Shown in pieces: positions 1-12,200 of a stretch of 32,596 nucleotides of DNA. The DNA comes from Myxococcota bacterium (GTDB lineage: Bacteria > Myxococcota_A > UBA9160 > PR03). Position numbers and translations under genes: made by a program. Every line of letters begins with the position of its first letter. The stretch's first letter is position 1. The stretch covers positions 1-32,596 of the forward strand of contig JANQRO010000537.1 of assembly GCA_028284525.1 (NCBI GenBank). Reading direction: 5' to 3'. A model generated the notes under the pieces. That model had not been told where the DNA came from, did no database searches, and worked only from the letters and a program-made list of their open reading frames with translations.

Positions 1-765
<765 letters not shown>

Positions 766-769
766 GGCT

Positions 770-775
770 TAGTGT
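770..775 (+). promoter_or_regulatory. Candidate -10 box of the tRNA-Lys/tRNA-Leu unit
   Basis: TAGTGT lies 6 bases before the first base of the tRNA-Lys, the spacing expected if transcription starts at or next to the mature 5' end. It is one of the recurring TAGNNT boxes of this window. No good -35 was seen, so this is tentative. Confidence 0.35.
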
Positions 776-781
776 CCATGC

Positions 782-857
782 GGGCGCGTAGCTCAACTGG
801 CAGAGCAAGGGACTCTTAATCCCTAGGTTCGGGGTTCGATTCCCCGCGCGCTCACCA
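782..857 (+). tRNA. tRNA-Lys (anticodon CTT)
   Basis: A full 76-base cloverleaf can be folded by eye: acceptor GGGCGCG with CGCGCTC (one G-T pair), D stem GCTC/GAGC, anticodon stem AGGGA/TCCCT with loop CTCTTAA (anticodon CTT), T stem CGGGG/CCCCG with loop TTCGATT, discriminator A and an encoded CCA. It reads AAG codons. The next tRNA begins only two bases after its CCA, so both are processed from one transcript. Confidence 0.96.
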
Positions 858-859
858 CC

Positions 860-945
860 GCCGGGGTGGCGGAACTGGCAGACGCAGTGGCCTTAGGAGC
901 CACCGTCCTTTGGACGTGCAGGTTCGAGTCCTGTCCCCGGCACCA
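860..945 (+). tRNA. tRNA-Leu (anticodon TAG)
   Basis: An 86-base class II tRNA with acceptor GCCGGGG/CCCCGGC, anticodon stem GTGGC/GCCAC and loop CTTAGGA (anticodon TAG, reads CUN). It has a long variable arm (CGTCC TTT GGACG) as expected for leucine, T stem GCAGG/CCTGT with loop TTCGAGT, discriminator A and encoded CCA. It lies two bases after the tRNA-Lys and six bases before the GTG of the amidohydrolase gene. Confidence 0.96.
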
Positions 946-950
946 CCGTC

Positions 951-2399
951 GTGAGCACCCGGCCGATGCCCCCCCGCCCGCGCTGCTCCGCGATCGCCGA
1001 CCGGTTGATCCTCGCCCTGTGTCTCGCCGCGTGGGGCTCTGCCTGCGCGCCCGAGGCCACCGCACCCGAGTCGACGCTCACCGCCTTCGTCGGCGCCACC
1101 CTGGTCGACGGGACCGGCGGGCCGTCGCGGCCCGACGCCGTGGTGCTCGTGGAAGGCGAGCGAATCGTGGCGGTGGGGTCCCGCGGAGCCGTCGACGTCC
1201 CCGGCGACGCAACCGTGGTCGATGTCTCGGGCCGATGGCTCGTGCCCGGCTTGATCGACGCGCACGTCCACTTCTTCGAGTCGGGCCGCATCTACACCAA
1301 GCCCGGGCAGATCGACCTCACCCACCTCGTGCCCTACCCGGACGAGGTCGCGTGGATGAAGCAGCGGGTGCCCGCGACGCTCCGGGCGTACCTCTGCGCC
1401 GGCGTGACCACCGCCGTATCGGTGGGGGGGCCGCGCTTCGAGTACGAGGTGCGCAGCGCCGCCCAATCGATCGCGGCGGCGCCCAACGTGGTGGTGGGGC
1501 ACGGCCCGCTGACCCTCGTCCCCGCGGAGGTGCTCTTTCCGCCCTTCGACGGGGATGTCTCGGTGCGAAGCGTCACCGACACGGAGAGCGCCCGCACCAC
1601 GGTCCGCGAAGCTGTCGCTTGGGGTGCCGACCTGATCAAGACGGGCGTGCTCGGCGGGCCCTTCGCCGCGTACGAAGCGGACTACGCCGCAGTCCACGAC
1701 GCGGTGGTCGAAGCGGCGCGCGTTGAGGGGCTCCGGGTCACGGCCCACGTGACCGAGCTCGAGGCGGCGCGGACGCTCATCGAGGCGGGCGTCGACAGCC
1801 TTCAGCACCTCCCCCTCGACGCGCTCGTCGACGAGGCGTTCCTCCGTCTCGCCGCGGAGCGCGGGGTGATCGTGGTGCCGACCCTCGCCGTGGGCCCGCG
1901 CAACTTCGTCCAGCCCTACGATCGGTCCTACGATCTCCTCCCGATCGAGGAGATCTGCGGGGACCCCCAGGTCATCGCGTCCTGGTACGAGGTGGACGAC
2001 CTCCCGCCCTTGGGCGGCGGATTCGCCGAGCTCTTCGCGGCGGGTGACGGAGTCCCCCAGCAGAACATCCGTCGGCTCCACGAGGCCGGTATCCCCCTGG
2101 CTGCCGGCTCCGACGCCGGGAACTTCGGGCTGCTCCACGGGGCCTCGCTCCACTACGAGCTCGACCGGATGCAGGCGGCCGGCATCCCCGCGGCGGACCT
2201 CCTCGTCGCGGCGACCCTCCACGCCGCCCGGGTGGGTGGCGTCGGGGCCGAGGTGGGGAGCGTCGAGGTCGAAAAACGCGCCGACCTGCTGATCCTCGAC
2301 GCCGATCCCCTCGAAGACGTCTCCGCGCTCCAGGCCATCCACCGGGTGGTGAAGAGCGGGCGGGTCTTCGAGCGCGACGAGCTCCTCCCTACGCGGTAG
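951..2399 (+). CDS. Exported amidohydrolase (imidazolonepropionase/prolidase-like), possible lipoprotein
   Basis: A 482-residue metal-dependent hydrolase of the amidohydrolase superfamily. After a hydrophobic N-terminus (LILALCLAAWGSAC, candidate lipidation Cys32; the lipobox is not canonical) come the composite beta domain ending WLVPGLIDAHVHFF, with metal-binding His105 and His107, GADLIKTGVLGG with a Lys that could be the bridging carboxylated lysine, VTAHVTELEAA and SLQHLPLD with the third and fourth His, and AGSDAGNFGLLHG with the catalytic Asp. The C-terminal ADLLILDADPLEDV is typical. Start GTG 951 is only six bases after tRNA-Leu; ATG 966 is a reasonable alternative that keeps the signal peptide. 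It probably cleaves a cyclic amide, dipeptide or related bond outside the cytoplasm; substrate unknown. Confidence 0.86.
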   Translation: MSTRPMPPRPRCSAIADRLILALCLAAWGSACAPEATAPESTLTAFVGATLVDGTGGPSRPDAVVLVEGERIVAVGSRGAVDVPGDATVVDVSGRWLVPGLIDAHVHFFESGRIYTKPGQIDLTHLVPYPDEVAWMKQRVPATLRAYLCAGVTTAVSVGGPRFEYEVRSAAQSIAAAPNVVVGHGPLTLVPAEVLFPPFDGDVSVRSVTDTESARTTVREAVAWGADLIKTGVLGGPFAAYEADYAAVHDAVVEAARVEGLRVTAHVTELEAARTLIEAGVDSLQHLPLDALVDEAFLRLAAERGVIVVPTLAVGPRNFVQPYDRSYDLLPIEEICGDPQVIASWYEVDDLPPLGGGFAELFAAGDGVPQQNIRRLHEAGIPLAAGSDAGNFGLLHGASLHYELDRMQAAGIPAADLLVAATLHAARVGGVGAEVGSVEVEKRADLLILDADPLEDVSALQAIHRVVKSGRVFERDELLPTR

Positions 2400-2501
2400 C
2401 CGGCGCGGTGTGGCGGGGTTCCCCGTGTGGCGCAGGAGCGCGCGCCGTGCGAGGGACCTGCCCGACCCGGGAGCGTCTGGCGGATACCTCGGGGGAGGGC
2501 G

Positions 2502-2507
2502 TAGACT
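2502..2507 (+). promoter_or_regulatory. Candidate -10 box upstream of tig
   Basis: TAGACT within GGGCGTAGACTGACGAG, about 50 bases before the tig ATG, in the 157-base gap after the amidohydrolase. It fits the TAGNNT pattern seen before other genes here. No clear -35 is visible. Confidence 0.35.
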
Positions 2508-2556
2508 GACGAGCCCCCCGGCGTCCCGCCGCGGCGGCCATTCGAAACGGACCCGA

Positions 2557-3864
2557 ATGAGCGACCAGAGTCCCCAGGTGGAATGGAGCGACGAGAGTCC
2601 CGCGGTGAAGCGCGTGACGGTGGAGGTGCCCCAGCGGCGCGTCGACCAGATCTACGCCCGGGCCTACAAAGAGTTGGCCAAGGGTGCGCAGGTGCGGGGG
2701 TTTCGGCGTGGAAAGACGCCGCGTTCGGTGCTGCGTCGGCTCTACGGGGCGGCGCTCGCGGAGGATGTCCACCGCACCCTCGTCCAGGAGACCCTGCCCG
2801 AGGTGGTGCAGGACCGCGAACTCTTCCCGGTGAGCGAGCCCCAGATCGAGGGAGACCTCCCCGCCGAGGGACAGGCCTTCCGCTATGTGGCCGTGGTGGA
2901 GGTGAAGCCGCCGATCGAGCTCGGCGACCTGGGCGGCCTGGCTGCGAGCCGGCCGGTGGAGACGGTCGGGGAAGACAAGGTCGACGAGGCTCTCGAGAAT
3001 CTGCGTCAGCGCCAGGCGACCCTGATCGAGGAGCCGGCAGACACCGCGGCCACCGAGGGTCACCACGTCACCATGGACTTCATCGGTCGCATCGATGGCG
3101 AGCCCTTCGAGGGCGGCGCCGGCAACGACGTCACCGTCGAGCTCGGCAGCGGGCAGCTCCTCCCGGACTTCGATCGCCAGCTCGTCGGGGCACGGGCCGG
3201 CGAAGAGCGCACCGTGCACATCACCTTCCCCGACGATTACGGCGAGGAGAGTCTCGCGGGCAAGCAGGCCGAGTTCGCCGTCCAGGTGAACACCCTGCAG
3301 CGTCGCGAGGTGCCGGCCCTCGACGACGAGTTCGCCAAGGACCTGGGCGACTTCGACGACCTCGAAGCGCTGCGCGCCCGCGCGCGCAGCGACCTCGAGA
3401 GCGCGCGCGAGCGCGAGGTGAAGCAGGCGCTGCGGACCTCGCTTCTCGACAGTGTGCTCGAGCGCGTCGAGATCCCGGTGCCGCCGCGTCTCGTCGACGA
3501 ACGCTTGCAACGCCGCATCGCGATGTCACAGCAGGACATGGTGCGCCAGGGGCTTCCCGAATCGCTGGTGCAGGGACAGGCGGCGAGCTGGGCGGAGAAC
3601 TGGCGCCCGTCGGTCGAACGCGAGATCCGCGAAACGTGGGCGCTCCAGCAGGTGGCGGAGGATCAGAACATCGAGGTGGACGACGCCGCCGTGGACACGC
3701 GTCTCGGCGAGATGGCCGAGCAGCAAGGTGTCGATGCCGCGATGTTGCGCAAGGAATACCGCGAGCACGGTCTCCTCGAAGCGATCCGCTCGGATCTGAC
3801 ACAGGAGCGGGCCGTTGAATTCCTTCTCACCGAGGCTACCGTCGAAGAATCCACCGACGAGTGA
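2557..3864 (+). CDS. tig: Trigger factor, ribosome-associated chaperone and peptidyl-prolyl isomerase
   Basis: 435 residues from the ATG at 2557 (E. coli trigger factor is 432). The longer ORF from 2410 adds 49 low-complexity residues and is not expected to be real. The N-terminal ribosome-docking domain carries the signature GFRRGKTP at residues 48-55. The middle FKBP-type domain contains [17 protein letters not shown] and [14 protein letters not shown]. The rest is the helical chaperone arm ending near [12 protein letters not shown]. It binds nascent chains at the ribosome exit. It is first in the tig-clpP-clpX-lon cluster, a common bacterial arrangement that couples folding with proteolysis; 95 bases separate it from clpP. 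Confidence 0.97.
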   Translation: MSDQSPQVEWSDESPAVKRVTVEVPQRRVDQIYARAYKELAKGAQVRGFRRGKTPRSVLRRLYGAALAEDVHRTLVQETLPEVVQDRELFPVSEPQIEGDLPAEGQAFRYVAVVEVKPPIELGDLGGLAASRPVETVGEDKVDEALENLRQRQATLIEEPADTAATEGHHVTMDFIGRIDGEPFEGGAGNDVTVELGSGQLLPDFDRQLVGARAGEERTVHITFPDDYGEESLAGKQAEFAVQVNTLQRREVPALDDEFAKDLGDFDDLEALRARARSDLESAREREVKQALRTSLLDSVLERVEIPVPPRLVDERLQRRIAMSQQDMVRQGLPESLVQGQAASWAENWRPSVEREIRETWALQQVAEDQNIEVDDAAVDTRLGEMAEQQGVDAAMLRKEYREHGLLEAIRSDLTQERAVEFLLTEATVEESTDE

Positions 3865-3959
3865 TGGGAAAGACCCGCGCCGGGTCCTCGCAACCACCCG
3901 CAATGCAGGCCTCTACTCGAACGCGTCCACGCCGCTCGGGGGTCGCAAAGGAAGCTTCG

Positions 3960-4598
3960 ATGCCCCTGGTGCCGATGGTGATCGAGCAGAGCCCCCGAGG
4001 CGAACGGGCGTACGACATCTACTCGCGGCTGCTCAAGGACCGCATCATCTTTCTGGGCAGCGGTGTCGACGACGATGTCGCCAACCTCGTGATCGCGCAG
4101 CTGCTCTTCCTCGAGGCCGAAGACCCCGAGAAGGACATCCACCTCTATATCAACTCACCCGGGGGGTCCATTACGGCGGGCCTCGCGATCTACGATACGA
4201 TGCAGTACGTGCGTCCTGACGTGTCCACGATCTGCCTCGGCCAGGCCGCCTCGATGGGCGCCTGGCTGCTCGCCGCCGGCGCGGCGGGCAAGCGGATGGG
4301 GCTCCCCAACAGCCGCATCATGATTCACCAGCCCATGGGTGGGTTTCAGGGGCAGGCAACTGACATCGACATCCAGGCGCGCGAGATCCTGAAAATCCGT
4401 GAGCGCATGAACGAGATCCTCGCCGACCACGTCGGCGTCCCCGTCGACCAGATCGCGAAGGACACCGAGCGCGATTACTTTATGTCCGGAGAGGAGGCGC
4501 AGGCCTACGGGATCATCGACCGGGTGGTGACCCGCCGGCCCCTCGCACCTTCCGACTCGGACGCGCCCCCCTCCAACGGATCGGATTCCACATCCTGA
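3960..4598 (+). CDS. clpP: ATP-dependent Clp protease proteolytic subunit
   Basis: 212 residues from ATG 3960, which follows an AAAGGAAG ribosome site; the ORF-track start at 3861 overlaps tig and adds an unlikely N-terminus. The serine-protease triad is visible: Ser98 in [11 protein letters not shown], His123 in RIMIHQP and Asp172 in [11 protein letters not shown]. The start [32 protein letters not shown] is the usual ClpP N-terminus (shown in part), including the region processed or used for gating. The tetradecameric chamber degrades proteins unfolded by ClpX, encoded 31 bases downstream. The C-terminus ([21 protein letters not shown]) is a Ser/Pro/Asp-rich tail longer than the E. coli one. 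Confidence 0.97.
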   Translation: MPLVPMVIEQSPRGERAYDIYSRLLKDRIIFLGSGVDDDVANLVIAQLLFLEAEDPEKDIHLYINSPGGSITAGLAIYDTMQYVRPDVSTICLGQAASMGAWLLAAGAAGKRMGLPNSRIMIHQPMGGFQGQATDIDIQAREILKIRERMNEILADHVGVPVDQIAKDTERDYFMSGEEAQAYGIIDRVVTRRPLAPSDSDAPPSNGSDSTS

Positions 4599-4629
4599 GC
4601 CCCGACGGGCTCCACGGAGGCGATGCGGC

Positions 4630-5877
<1,248 letters not shown>

Positions 5878-5880
5878 CCC

Positions 5881-8313
<2,433 letters not shown>

Positions 8314-8480
8314 GCGCGGGCGCGTCGGCGTTCGTTCGAGGCAGAGGGCTTCGGTCCGGGCCCCGCGGGTCGCGAGCGGCGTCATCCAGATGGGCACCGA
8401 CTCGGACGGGGGGCTCGCCCTGAGCGCACCGCCAGGCGCCCCGGCGCACGGTCCCGCCGCCGTCGGACGTCGCGTGGTCC

Positions 8481-9089
8481 TCAGGCGTCCCAGCTCGGGC
8501 GCGCGCGGAGCCGGTCGAACCAGCCGTTCACGTGCTTGAGCTCCGCGGAGACCGGGATCTCGAGCAGCCCGATCACCATCGCGGCGCACATCCCCGTGAT
8601 GTCCGCCATGGTGAAGGTGTCGCCGGCGGCGAAAGGACGTCCGTCGGCGAACTCGCCGTCGAGCCACGCGAGCTTGCGAGCCGTCATCTCGCGTTCCGCC
8701 TCCGCGAAGGCGGGCACCTGGATGCGCCGCGTCGCGAAGAATTCGAAGGTGTGCTGCGCGATGTGGCCGACGGTGTCCATCAGTTCGAGCTCGACCCGGC
8801 GGTTCCACATCGCGACCTGCGCCCGCTCGAGCGGGGTCGTACCGAAGAGCGGCGGGTCGGGGTGGAGCTCGTCGAGGTAGCGGCAGATCGCCACGCTCTC
8901 GGAGAGGGTCGTGCCGTCGTCGAGTTCCAGCACTGGCGTCAAGCCGAGGCTGTTCTTGGCGAGGAACTCTGGGGTCCGGGCCTCTCCGGCCTGGAGATCG
9001 AGATCTACCCGGGGGATCTCGATCCCCTTTTCTGCCAGAAAGATCCGGACCTTGCGCGGGTTGGGGGCGGGTGCGTTGTAGAGCTTCAC
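8481..9089 (-). CDS. Glutathione S-transferase
   Basis: 202 residues from a GTG start (VKLYNAP, Met in the product) with GGAGGAG upstream. The thioredoxin-like N-terminal domain shows NPRKVRIFLAEKGI, the cis-proline motif LTPVLELDDGTTLSES (glutathione gamma-glutamyl contact SES) and ICRYLDEL. The C-terminal helical domain follows and ends with the usual LNGWFDRL-like segment (VNGWFDRLRARPSW). Expected to conjugate or reduce electrophiles with glutathione or a related thiol; substrate unknown. It is divergent from the ArsR-AHSA1 pair with an 86-base promoter region rich in palindromes, so ArsR-type control is likely. Confidence 0.9.
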   Translation of the reverse strand: MKLYNAPAPNPRKVRIFLAEKGIEIPRVDLDLQAGEARTPEFLAKNSLGLTPVLELDDGTTLSESVAICRYLDELHPDPPLFGTTPLERAQVAMWNRRVELELMDTVGHIAQHTFEFFATRRIQVPAFAEAEREMTARKLAWLDGEFADGRPFAAGDTFTMADITGMCAAMVIGLLEIPVSAELKHVNGWFDRLRARPSWDA

Positions 9090-9125
9090 GGGCGTCGTCT
9101 CCTCCTGGGGGCGCGTCTTGACGAC

Positions 9126-9143
9126 ATTGTTCCATTAAACAAT
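9126..9143. promoter_or_regulatory. Inverted repeat ATTGTT-N6-AACAAT in the GST/arsR promoter region
   Basis: ATTGTT (9126-9131) and AACAAT (9138-9143) form a perfect 6-bp inverted repeat with a 6-base centre. It covers the predicted leftward -10 box. The block is conspicuously AT-rich within GC-rich flanks, typical of a winged-helix repressor operator. Confidence 0.45.
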
Positions 9144-9162
9144 CATATGATCAATTGATCAA
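9134..9162 (-). promoter_or_regulatory. Promoter of the GST gene
   Basis: On the minus strand TTGATC (9162-9157) and TTTAAT (9139-9134) are separated by exactly 17 bases, a good sigma-70 match. The start would be about 9127, giving a leader of about 38 bases before the GTG at 9089. Both hexamers are overlapped by palindromes. Confidence 0.55.
9148..9161. promoter_or_regulatory. Perfect 14-bp palindrome, likely ArsR-family operator
   Basis: TGATCAATTGATCA is a perfect 14-base palindrome. It overlaps the -35 box of the leftward GST promoter and sits just before the ribosome site of arsR. A second 10-base palindrome, ATCATATGAT (9142-9151), overlaps its left end. Position suggests that the ArsR-like protein represses both GST and its own gene. 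Confidence 0.5.
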
Positions 9163-9175
9163 ATATGGAGCCGCG

Positions 9176-9514
9176 ATGTCCGATCCCCTGGATGCCACGT
9201 TTGCCGCGCTCTCCGATCCGACCCGGCGCGGCATCCTCGCCCAGCTCTCGACCGGCGAATGCTCGGTGGGAGAGCTCGCCGAGGCCTTTCCCATCACCCA
9301 GTCCGCCGTGTCCCGCCACCTCCAGGTGCTCGAGCGGGCGGGCCTCATCACCCGGCGCCGGGACGGGCAGCGCCGATTGTGTCGTCTCGAGGACGCTCCC
9401 TTCGACGCCGCGAGCGCCTGGATCGACCGGACCCGCGCGGAGTGGGAGGCGCGGCTGGACCGGCTCGGGCGCGTCGTCGCCCGCGGCGCCGACGTCCCGA
9501 AGACGGGCCGATGA
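9176..9514 (+). CDS. ArsR-family (SdpR-like) winged-helix repressor
   Basis: 112 residues from ATG 9176, preceded by GGAG; the ORF track also offers an upstream TTG at 9155 with no ribosome site. The winged helix-turn-helix shows FAALSDPTRRGILAQL, VGELAEAFPITQSAVSRHLQVLERAGLI and RRRDGQRRLCRLE. There is no metal-binding Cys pair (ELCVCDL) as in true arsenic sensors, so it belongs to the metal-free SdpR/YczG-like branch that commonly precedes AHSA1/SRPBCC genes. It overlaps the next gene by ATGA and faces GST across palindromes, so it probably controls both directions. Confidence 0.9.
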   Translation: MSDPLDATFAALSDPTRRGILAQLSTGECSVGELAEAFPITQSAVSRHLQVLERAGLITRRRDGQRRLCRLEDAPFDAASAWIDRTRAEWEARLDRLGRVVARGADVPKTGR

Positions 9515-9966
9515 CCGCGCGCAGCGTCGAGGTCTCCCGTCGCTACCCCGCGACCGCACCCGACCTGTTCCGGGCCTGGGTCGAGCCCGACCTGGTCGAG
9601 AGCTGGTGGGGGCCCGAGGGGTTCAAGACCGTGGTCACCCACCTCGACGCCCGCGTCGGGGGAACCTTTCGCTTCGAGATGATCTCGCCCTCGGGCGCCC
9701 GCGGCGCGATGGCCGGGTTCTACCGCGAGGTCTCCCCCGGGCGTCGGCTCGTGTTCGAGCTCACCGAGCACTGCAACTGCGACCTCGCGCCCGGCGACCC
9801 GCCCCAGCTCGACGCGACCGAGGTCTGCGTCGAGTTTCTCGAAGACGGCGACGGGACCCTCGTCCGCATCGTGCACCGGGGTCTCACGAGCGATGCGATC
9901 GCCGGCCGCACCGGCGGGGGCTGGGCCAGCGGTCTCGCCTGTCTCGCCCGCGCGGTGGGCGGCTAG
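9511..9966 (+). CDS. AHSA1/SRPBCC domain protein
   Basis: 151 residues from ATG 9511, which overlaps the arsR stop (ATGA), so translation is coupled; the ORF-track start at 9259 lies inside arsR. It has the SRPBCC/START-like fold of the AHSA1 family: VSRRYPATAPDLFRAWVEPDLVESWWGPEGF, VGGTFRFEM and a final helix GWASGLACLARAV. Such proteins bind small hydrophobic molecules. ArsR-AHSA1 gene pairs are common; the ligand and function are mostly unknown. The facing GST suggests a detoxification or sensing unit. Confidence 0.87.
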   Translation: MTARSVEVSRRYPATAPDLFRAWVEPDLVESWWGPEGFKTVVTHLDARVGGTFRFEMISPSGARGAMAGFYREVSPGRRLVFELTEHCNCDLAPGDPPQLDATEVCVEFLEDGDGTLVRIVHRGLTSDAIAGRTGGGWASGLACLARAVGG

Positions 9967-10039
9967 GCCCCGGCGCCGCTCTCGCTCGCGCGGCGCGCCT
10001 GCGATCCCCCGCGGTCGAGCTGGAAGGGAGGATCACGGC

Positions 10040-10198
10040 ATGGACATCACCGAGCGCGGAGCGTTCGTCGCGCACGTCACGAGTGGGCACCCGCCGAGGT
10101 GCCTGGCGTACACTCCGGGGGCCTCGGTCACTCGTTGGGAGTCCCCATGCCGCCGCTCGACGACCACGCGCTCTCCGACGTCCGCATCCTCGACCTGA
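10040..10198 (+). CDS. Possible small ORF (52 aa) overlapping the start of the CoA-transferase gene
   Basis: ATG 10040 follows a strong ribosome site (GGAAGGGAGG, 10022-10031, 8 bases before the ATG). The product would begin MDITERGAFVAHVTSGHPP. The last third overlaps the CoA-transferase gene in another frame and has the Ser/Thr/Arg-rich look of a shadow frame. It may be a leader ORF, a decayed gene end, or chance. No family recognised. Confidence 0.2.
   Translation: MDITERGAFVAHVTSGHPPRCLAYTPGASVTRWESPCRRSTTTRSPTSASST
10109..10114 (+). promoter_or_regulatory. Candidate -10 box before the CoA-transferase gene
   Basis: TACACT in GGCGTACACTCCGG, 32 bases before ATG 10147. No convincing -35. 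Tentative. Confidence 0.3.
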
Positions 10199-11367
10199 GC
10201 CGGGTCGTCGCCGGGCCCTACTGCACTCGGATGCTCGCCGAGATGGGCGCCGAGGTGATCAAGATCGAGCCGGCGCCCGCCGGCGAGCTCTCGCGGGGGG
10301 CGGCGTCGTTCAAGGGCGGCCGCAGCCTCTACTTCGTCCAGCAGAACCGCGGCAAACAGAGCGTCTGTGTCAACCTGAAGGACCCGCGCGGCATCGCGTT
10401 GGTGGCCGAGCTCGTGCCCCACGTCGACGCCGTGGTGGAGAACTTCCGCCCCGGCGTGCTCGACGGCATGGGCTTGGGCTACGAGCGCCTCCGCGAGCTC
10501 AAAGAGGACATCATCCTGTGCTCGATCTCGTCCTTCGGACAGACGGGCCCCTTGGCCTCGAAGCCCGGGTACGACTTCATCGCCCAGGCCTACTCGGGGA
10601 TGACCTCGATGATCGGGGACCCGGGGGAGCCGCCGGCGCTCCCCTCGGCGGCCATCGGCGACGCCAGCACGGGGGCCCACGCCGCCGTCGCGCTCCTCGC
10701 GGCGCTCCACCGCCGCAACCGGACGGGGAAGGGCGAGCGCATCGACGTCTCCATCCTCGACGTCTACTACGCCTATCACGACGCCAACGTCCACGTGTAC
10801 AGCGGGACCAACGGCGAGGTGGTCCCCACCCGCGCCGGCCGCTATTACGGCTTCGCCTGCCCGGCCGGGGTGTATCGCTGCGGCGACCAGTACATCGTGG
10901 TGATGGGCATGCTCCACCACTGGCCCGACCTCTGTCGGGCGATGGGGCGAGAAGACCTCATCGACGACCCGGAGCTCGGCAACGACCGCAGCCGCGTCAA
11001 GCGCCGGGACGACGTGACCGAGATGCTCGAAGACTGGCTCGGCCAGTTTCCCGACGTCCACGCCGCCGTCGCGGAGCTCGAGCGTTTCGACGTGCCCTGT
11101 GCCCCCGTGCTCTCGATCGCCGAAGCGACCCAGCACCCACATCTGCGCGAGCGCGGCACCGTGCAGGCCATCGACGATCCGGTACACGGCCCGGTGGAGA
11201 TCCCGGCCATGCCGATCCGCTGGGGCGAGCTCCCGAACCAGCCCCCCATCGACTCGCCCACTCTCGGCCAGCACAACCGCAAGGTCCTGGCCGACATCCT
11301 GGGTCGCAGCGAGGCCGACCTCGAGGCGCTGCGCGACGCGGGCGTGCTCCTCGAGAAAGAGGTGTAG
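10147..11367 (+). CDS. CaiB/BaiF-family (class III) CoA-transferase
   Basis: 406 residues from ATG 10147. The family N-terminus is plain: LSDVRILDLSRVVAGPYCTRMLAEMGAEVIKIE (shown in part). It is followed by NRGKQSVCVNLKDPRG, VENFRPGVLDGMGLGYE, ISSFGQTGPLASKPGYDFIAQAYSGM and the segment AIGDASTGAHAAVALLAAL, whose Asp is at the place of the catalytic aspartate. It moves CoA between carboxylic acids through enzyme anhydride intermediates; substrates (carnitine, oxalate, bile acids, alpha-methylacyl and others) cannot be assigned. Neighbours give no pathway; organisms of this type often carry many paralogues. Confidence 0.92.
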   Translation: MPPLDDHALSDVRILDLSRVVAGPYCTRMLAEMGAEVIKIEPAPAGELSRGAASFKGGRSLYFVQQNRGKQSVCVNLKDPRGIALVAELVPHVDAVVENFRPGVLDGMGLGYERLRELKEDIILCSISSFGQTGPLASKPGYDFIAQAYSGMTSMIGDPGEPPALPSAAIGDASTGAHAAVALLAALHRRNRTGKGERIDVSILDVYYAYHDANVHVYSGTNGEVVPTRAGRYYGFACPAGVYRCGDQYIVVMGMLHHWPDLCRAMGREDLIDDPELGNDRSRVKRRDDVTEMLEDWLGQFPDVHAAVAELERFDVPCAPVLSIAEATQHPHLRERGTVQAIDDPVHGPVEIPAMPIRWGELPNQPPIDSPTLGQHNRKVLADILGRSEADLEALRDAGVLLEKEV

Positions 11368-11388
11368 ACGCCGTCGTCGCGCTTGGCC

Positions 11389-11394
11389 TAGGTT
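11389..11394 (+). promoter_or_regulatory. Candidate -10 box before the PEP-CTERM gene
   Basis: TAGGTT in GGCCTAGGTTGCGACC, 45 bases before the GTG at 11440. It fits the local TAGNNT pattern; no clear -35. Confidence 0.33.
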
Positions 11395-11439
11395 GCGACC
11401 GACCCCTCGCACCCGACGAGTGCTGCCGGAGGAGCCTGC

Positions 11440-12105
11440 GTGCGGACCCCGCGTCTTCGACCCGTCTCGTCCCTCGCGATCCTCGGCATCGCGCTCCTGG
11501 GGAGCGGCGTGGCGACGGCCACACCGGTGCGCTCCATCCCGGGCCTCGAATCGATCACCTTCTGGGAGCGCACGGGGGGCGCGGGGCCGAGCGCGTCGAC
11601 CTTCCTGGTCGCGGGCTCCGAGCTCACCATTCGCTTGAGCGACCCGCTCGGGGCGGCCAACCACGACATCTCCGGAGCGAGCACCGAGTACTACGACGTC
11701 TACTACTCCGACGCCAACGGCGCGTTCGACCTCGACGGCGAGTACTTGAGCATCGAAGGCGTCTTTCTGCAGGGGGCGCCCGCCGGCGGCGGGCTCAACC
11801 TCGCGGAGATCGAGCTCAACTTCTCGGCCGCACCCGGCGAGTTCGGCAACTTCGTCGCCAGCTTCGTCGCGCTCGGCGACAACGCGTTCCCGGCAACCGT
11901 GGGTCGCGCGATCGACGGCGATCTCCTCACCCACACGACGATGGGCAACACGGCGGGGAGCGACCAACGCCTGCGCGTGACGCTCGGCTTCCGCTCCTCG
12001 TCGGGCGAGCCCCCGAGCGACCCGATTCCGGAGCCCGCGACGGCGCTGCTCCTCGCGCTCGGCGTGCTCGGCCTGGCGTCGCGCGGCAAGCGGACGAACG
12101 CGTAG
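11440..12105 (+). CDS. PEP-CTERM sorting-domain protein (secreted, exosortase substrate)
   Basis: 221 residues from GTG 11440, preceded by GGAGGAG. A signal peptide (LAILGIALLGSGVATATP) leads into a Gly/Ser/Asp-rich, probably beta-rich exported body with no recognised catalytic motif. The C-terminus is a classical PEP-CTERM signal: IPEPATALLLALGVLGLA (PEP motif, hydrophobic helix) followed by the basic tail SRGKRTNA. Such proteins are processed by an exosortase and linked to the envelope or exopolysaccharide. No exosortase is in this window. The sorting call is firm; the function of the body is unknown. Confidence 0.87.
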   Translation: MRTPRLRPVSSLAILGIALLGSGVATATPVRSIPGLESITFWERTGGAGPSASTFLVAGSELTIRLSDPLGAANHDISGASTEYYDVYYSDANGAFDLDGEYLSIEGVFLQGAPAGGGLNLAEIELNFSAAPGEFGNFVASFVALGDNAFPATVGRAIDGDLLTHTTMGNTAGSDQRLRVTLGFRSSSGEPPSDPIPEPATALLLALGVLGLASRGKRTNA

Positions 12106-12185
12106 GGCGCGCGTCCGCGACCGTCTCCACGGGTTTGGCGGAAGCAGTCGCGTTTCCGCTCGCTGGAGACCGGCCGCGGGCGAGC

Positions 12186-12191
12186 TACGGT
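12186..12191 (+). promoter_or_regulatory. Candidate -10 box of tRNA-Val
   Basis: TACGGT, 9 bases before the tRNA-Val 5' end; placement fits a tRNA promoter. Its -35 region (CTGGAG, 17 bases upstream) is poor. Confidence 0.28.
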
Positions 12192-12200
12192 GGACGTCTC

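Noticed and set aside
852-2342. 496-aa minus-strand ORF across the amidohydrolase gene
   Set aside because: His/Arg/Asp/Gly-rich shadow of the plus-strand gene, which has clear family motifs; it also runs over the tRNA-Leu.
8314-8480. Intrinsic terminator between convergent lon and GST genes
   Set aside because: Only weak GC-rich inverted repeats and no T tract on either strand.
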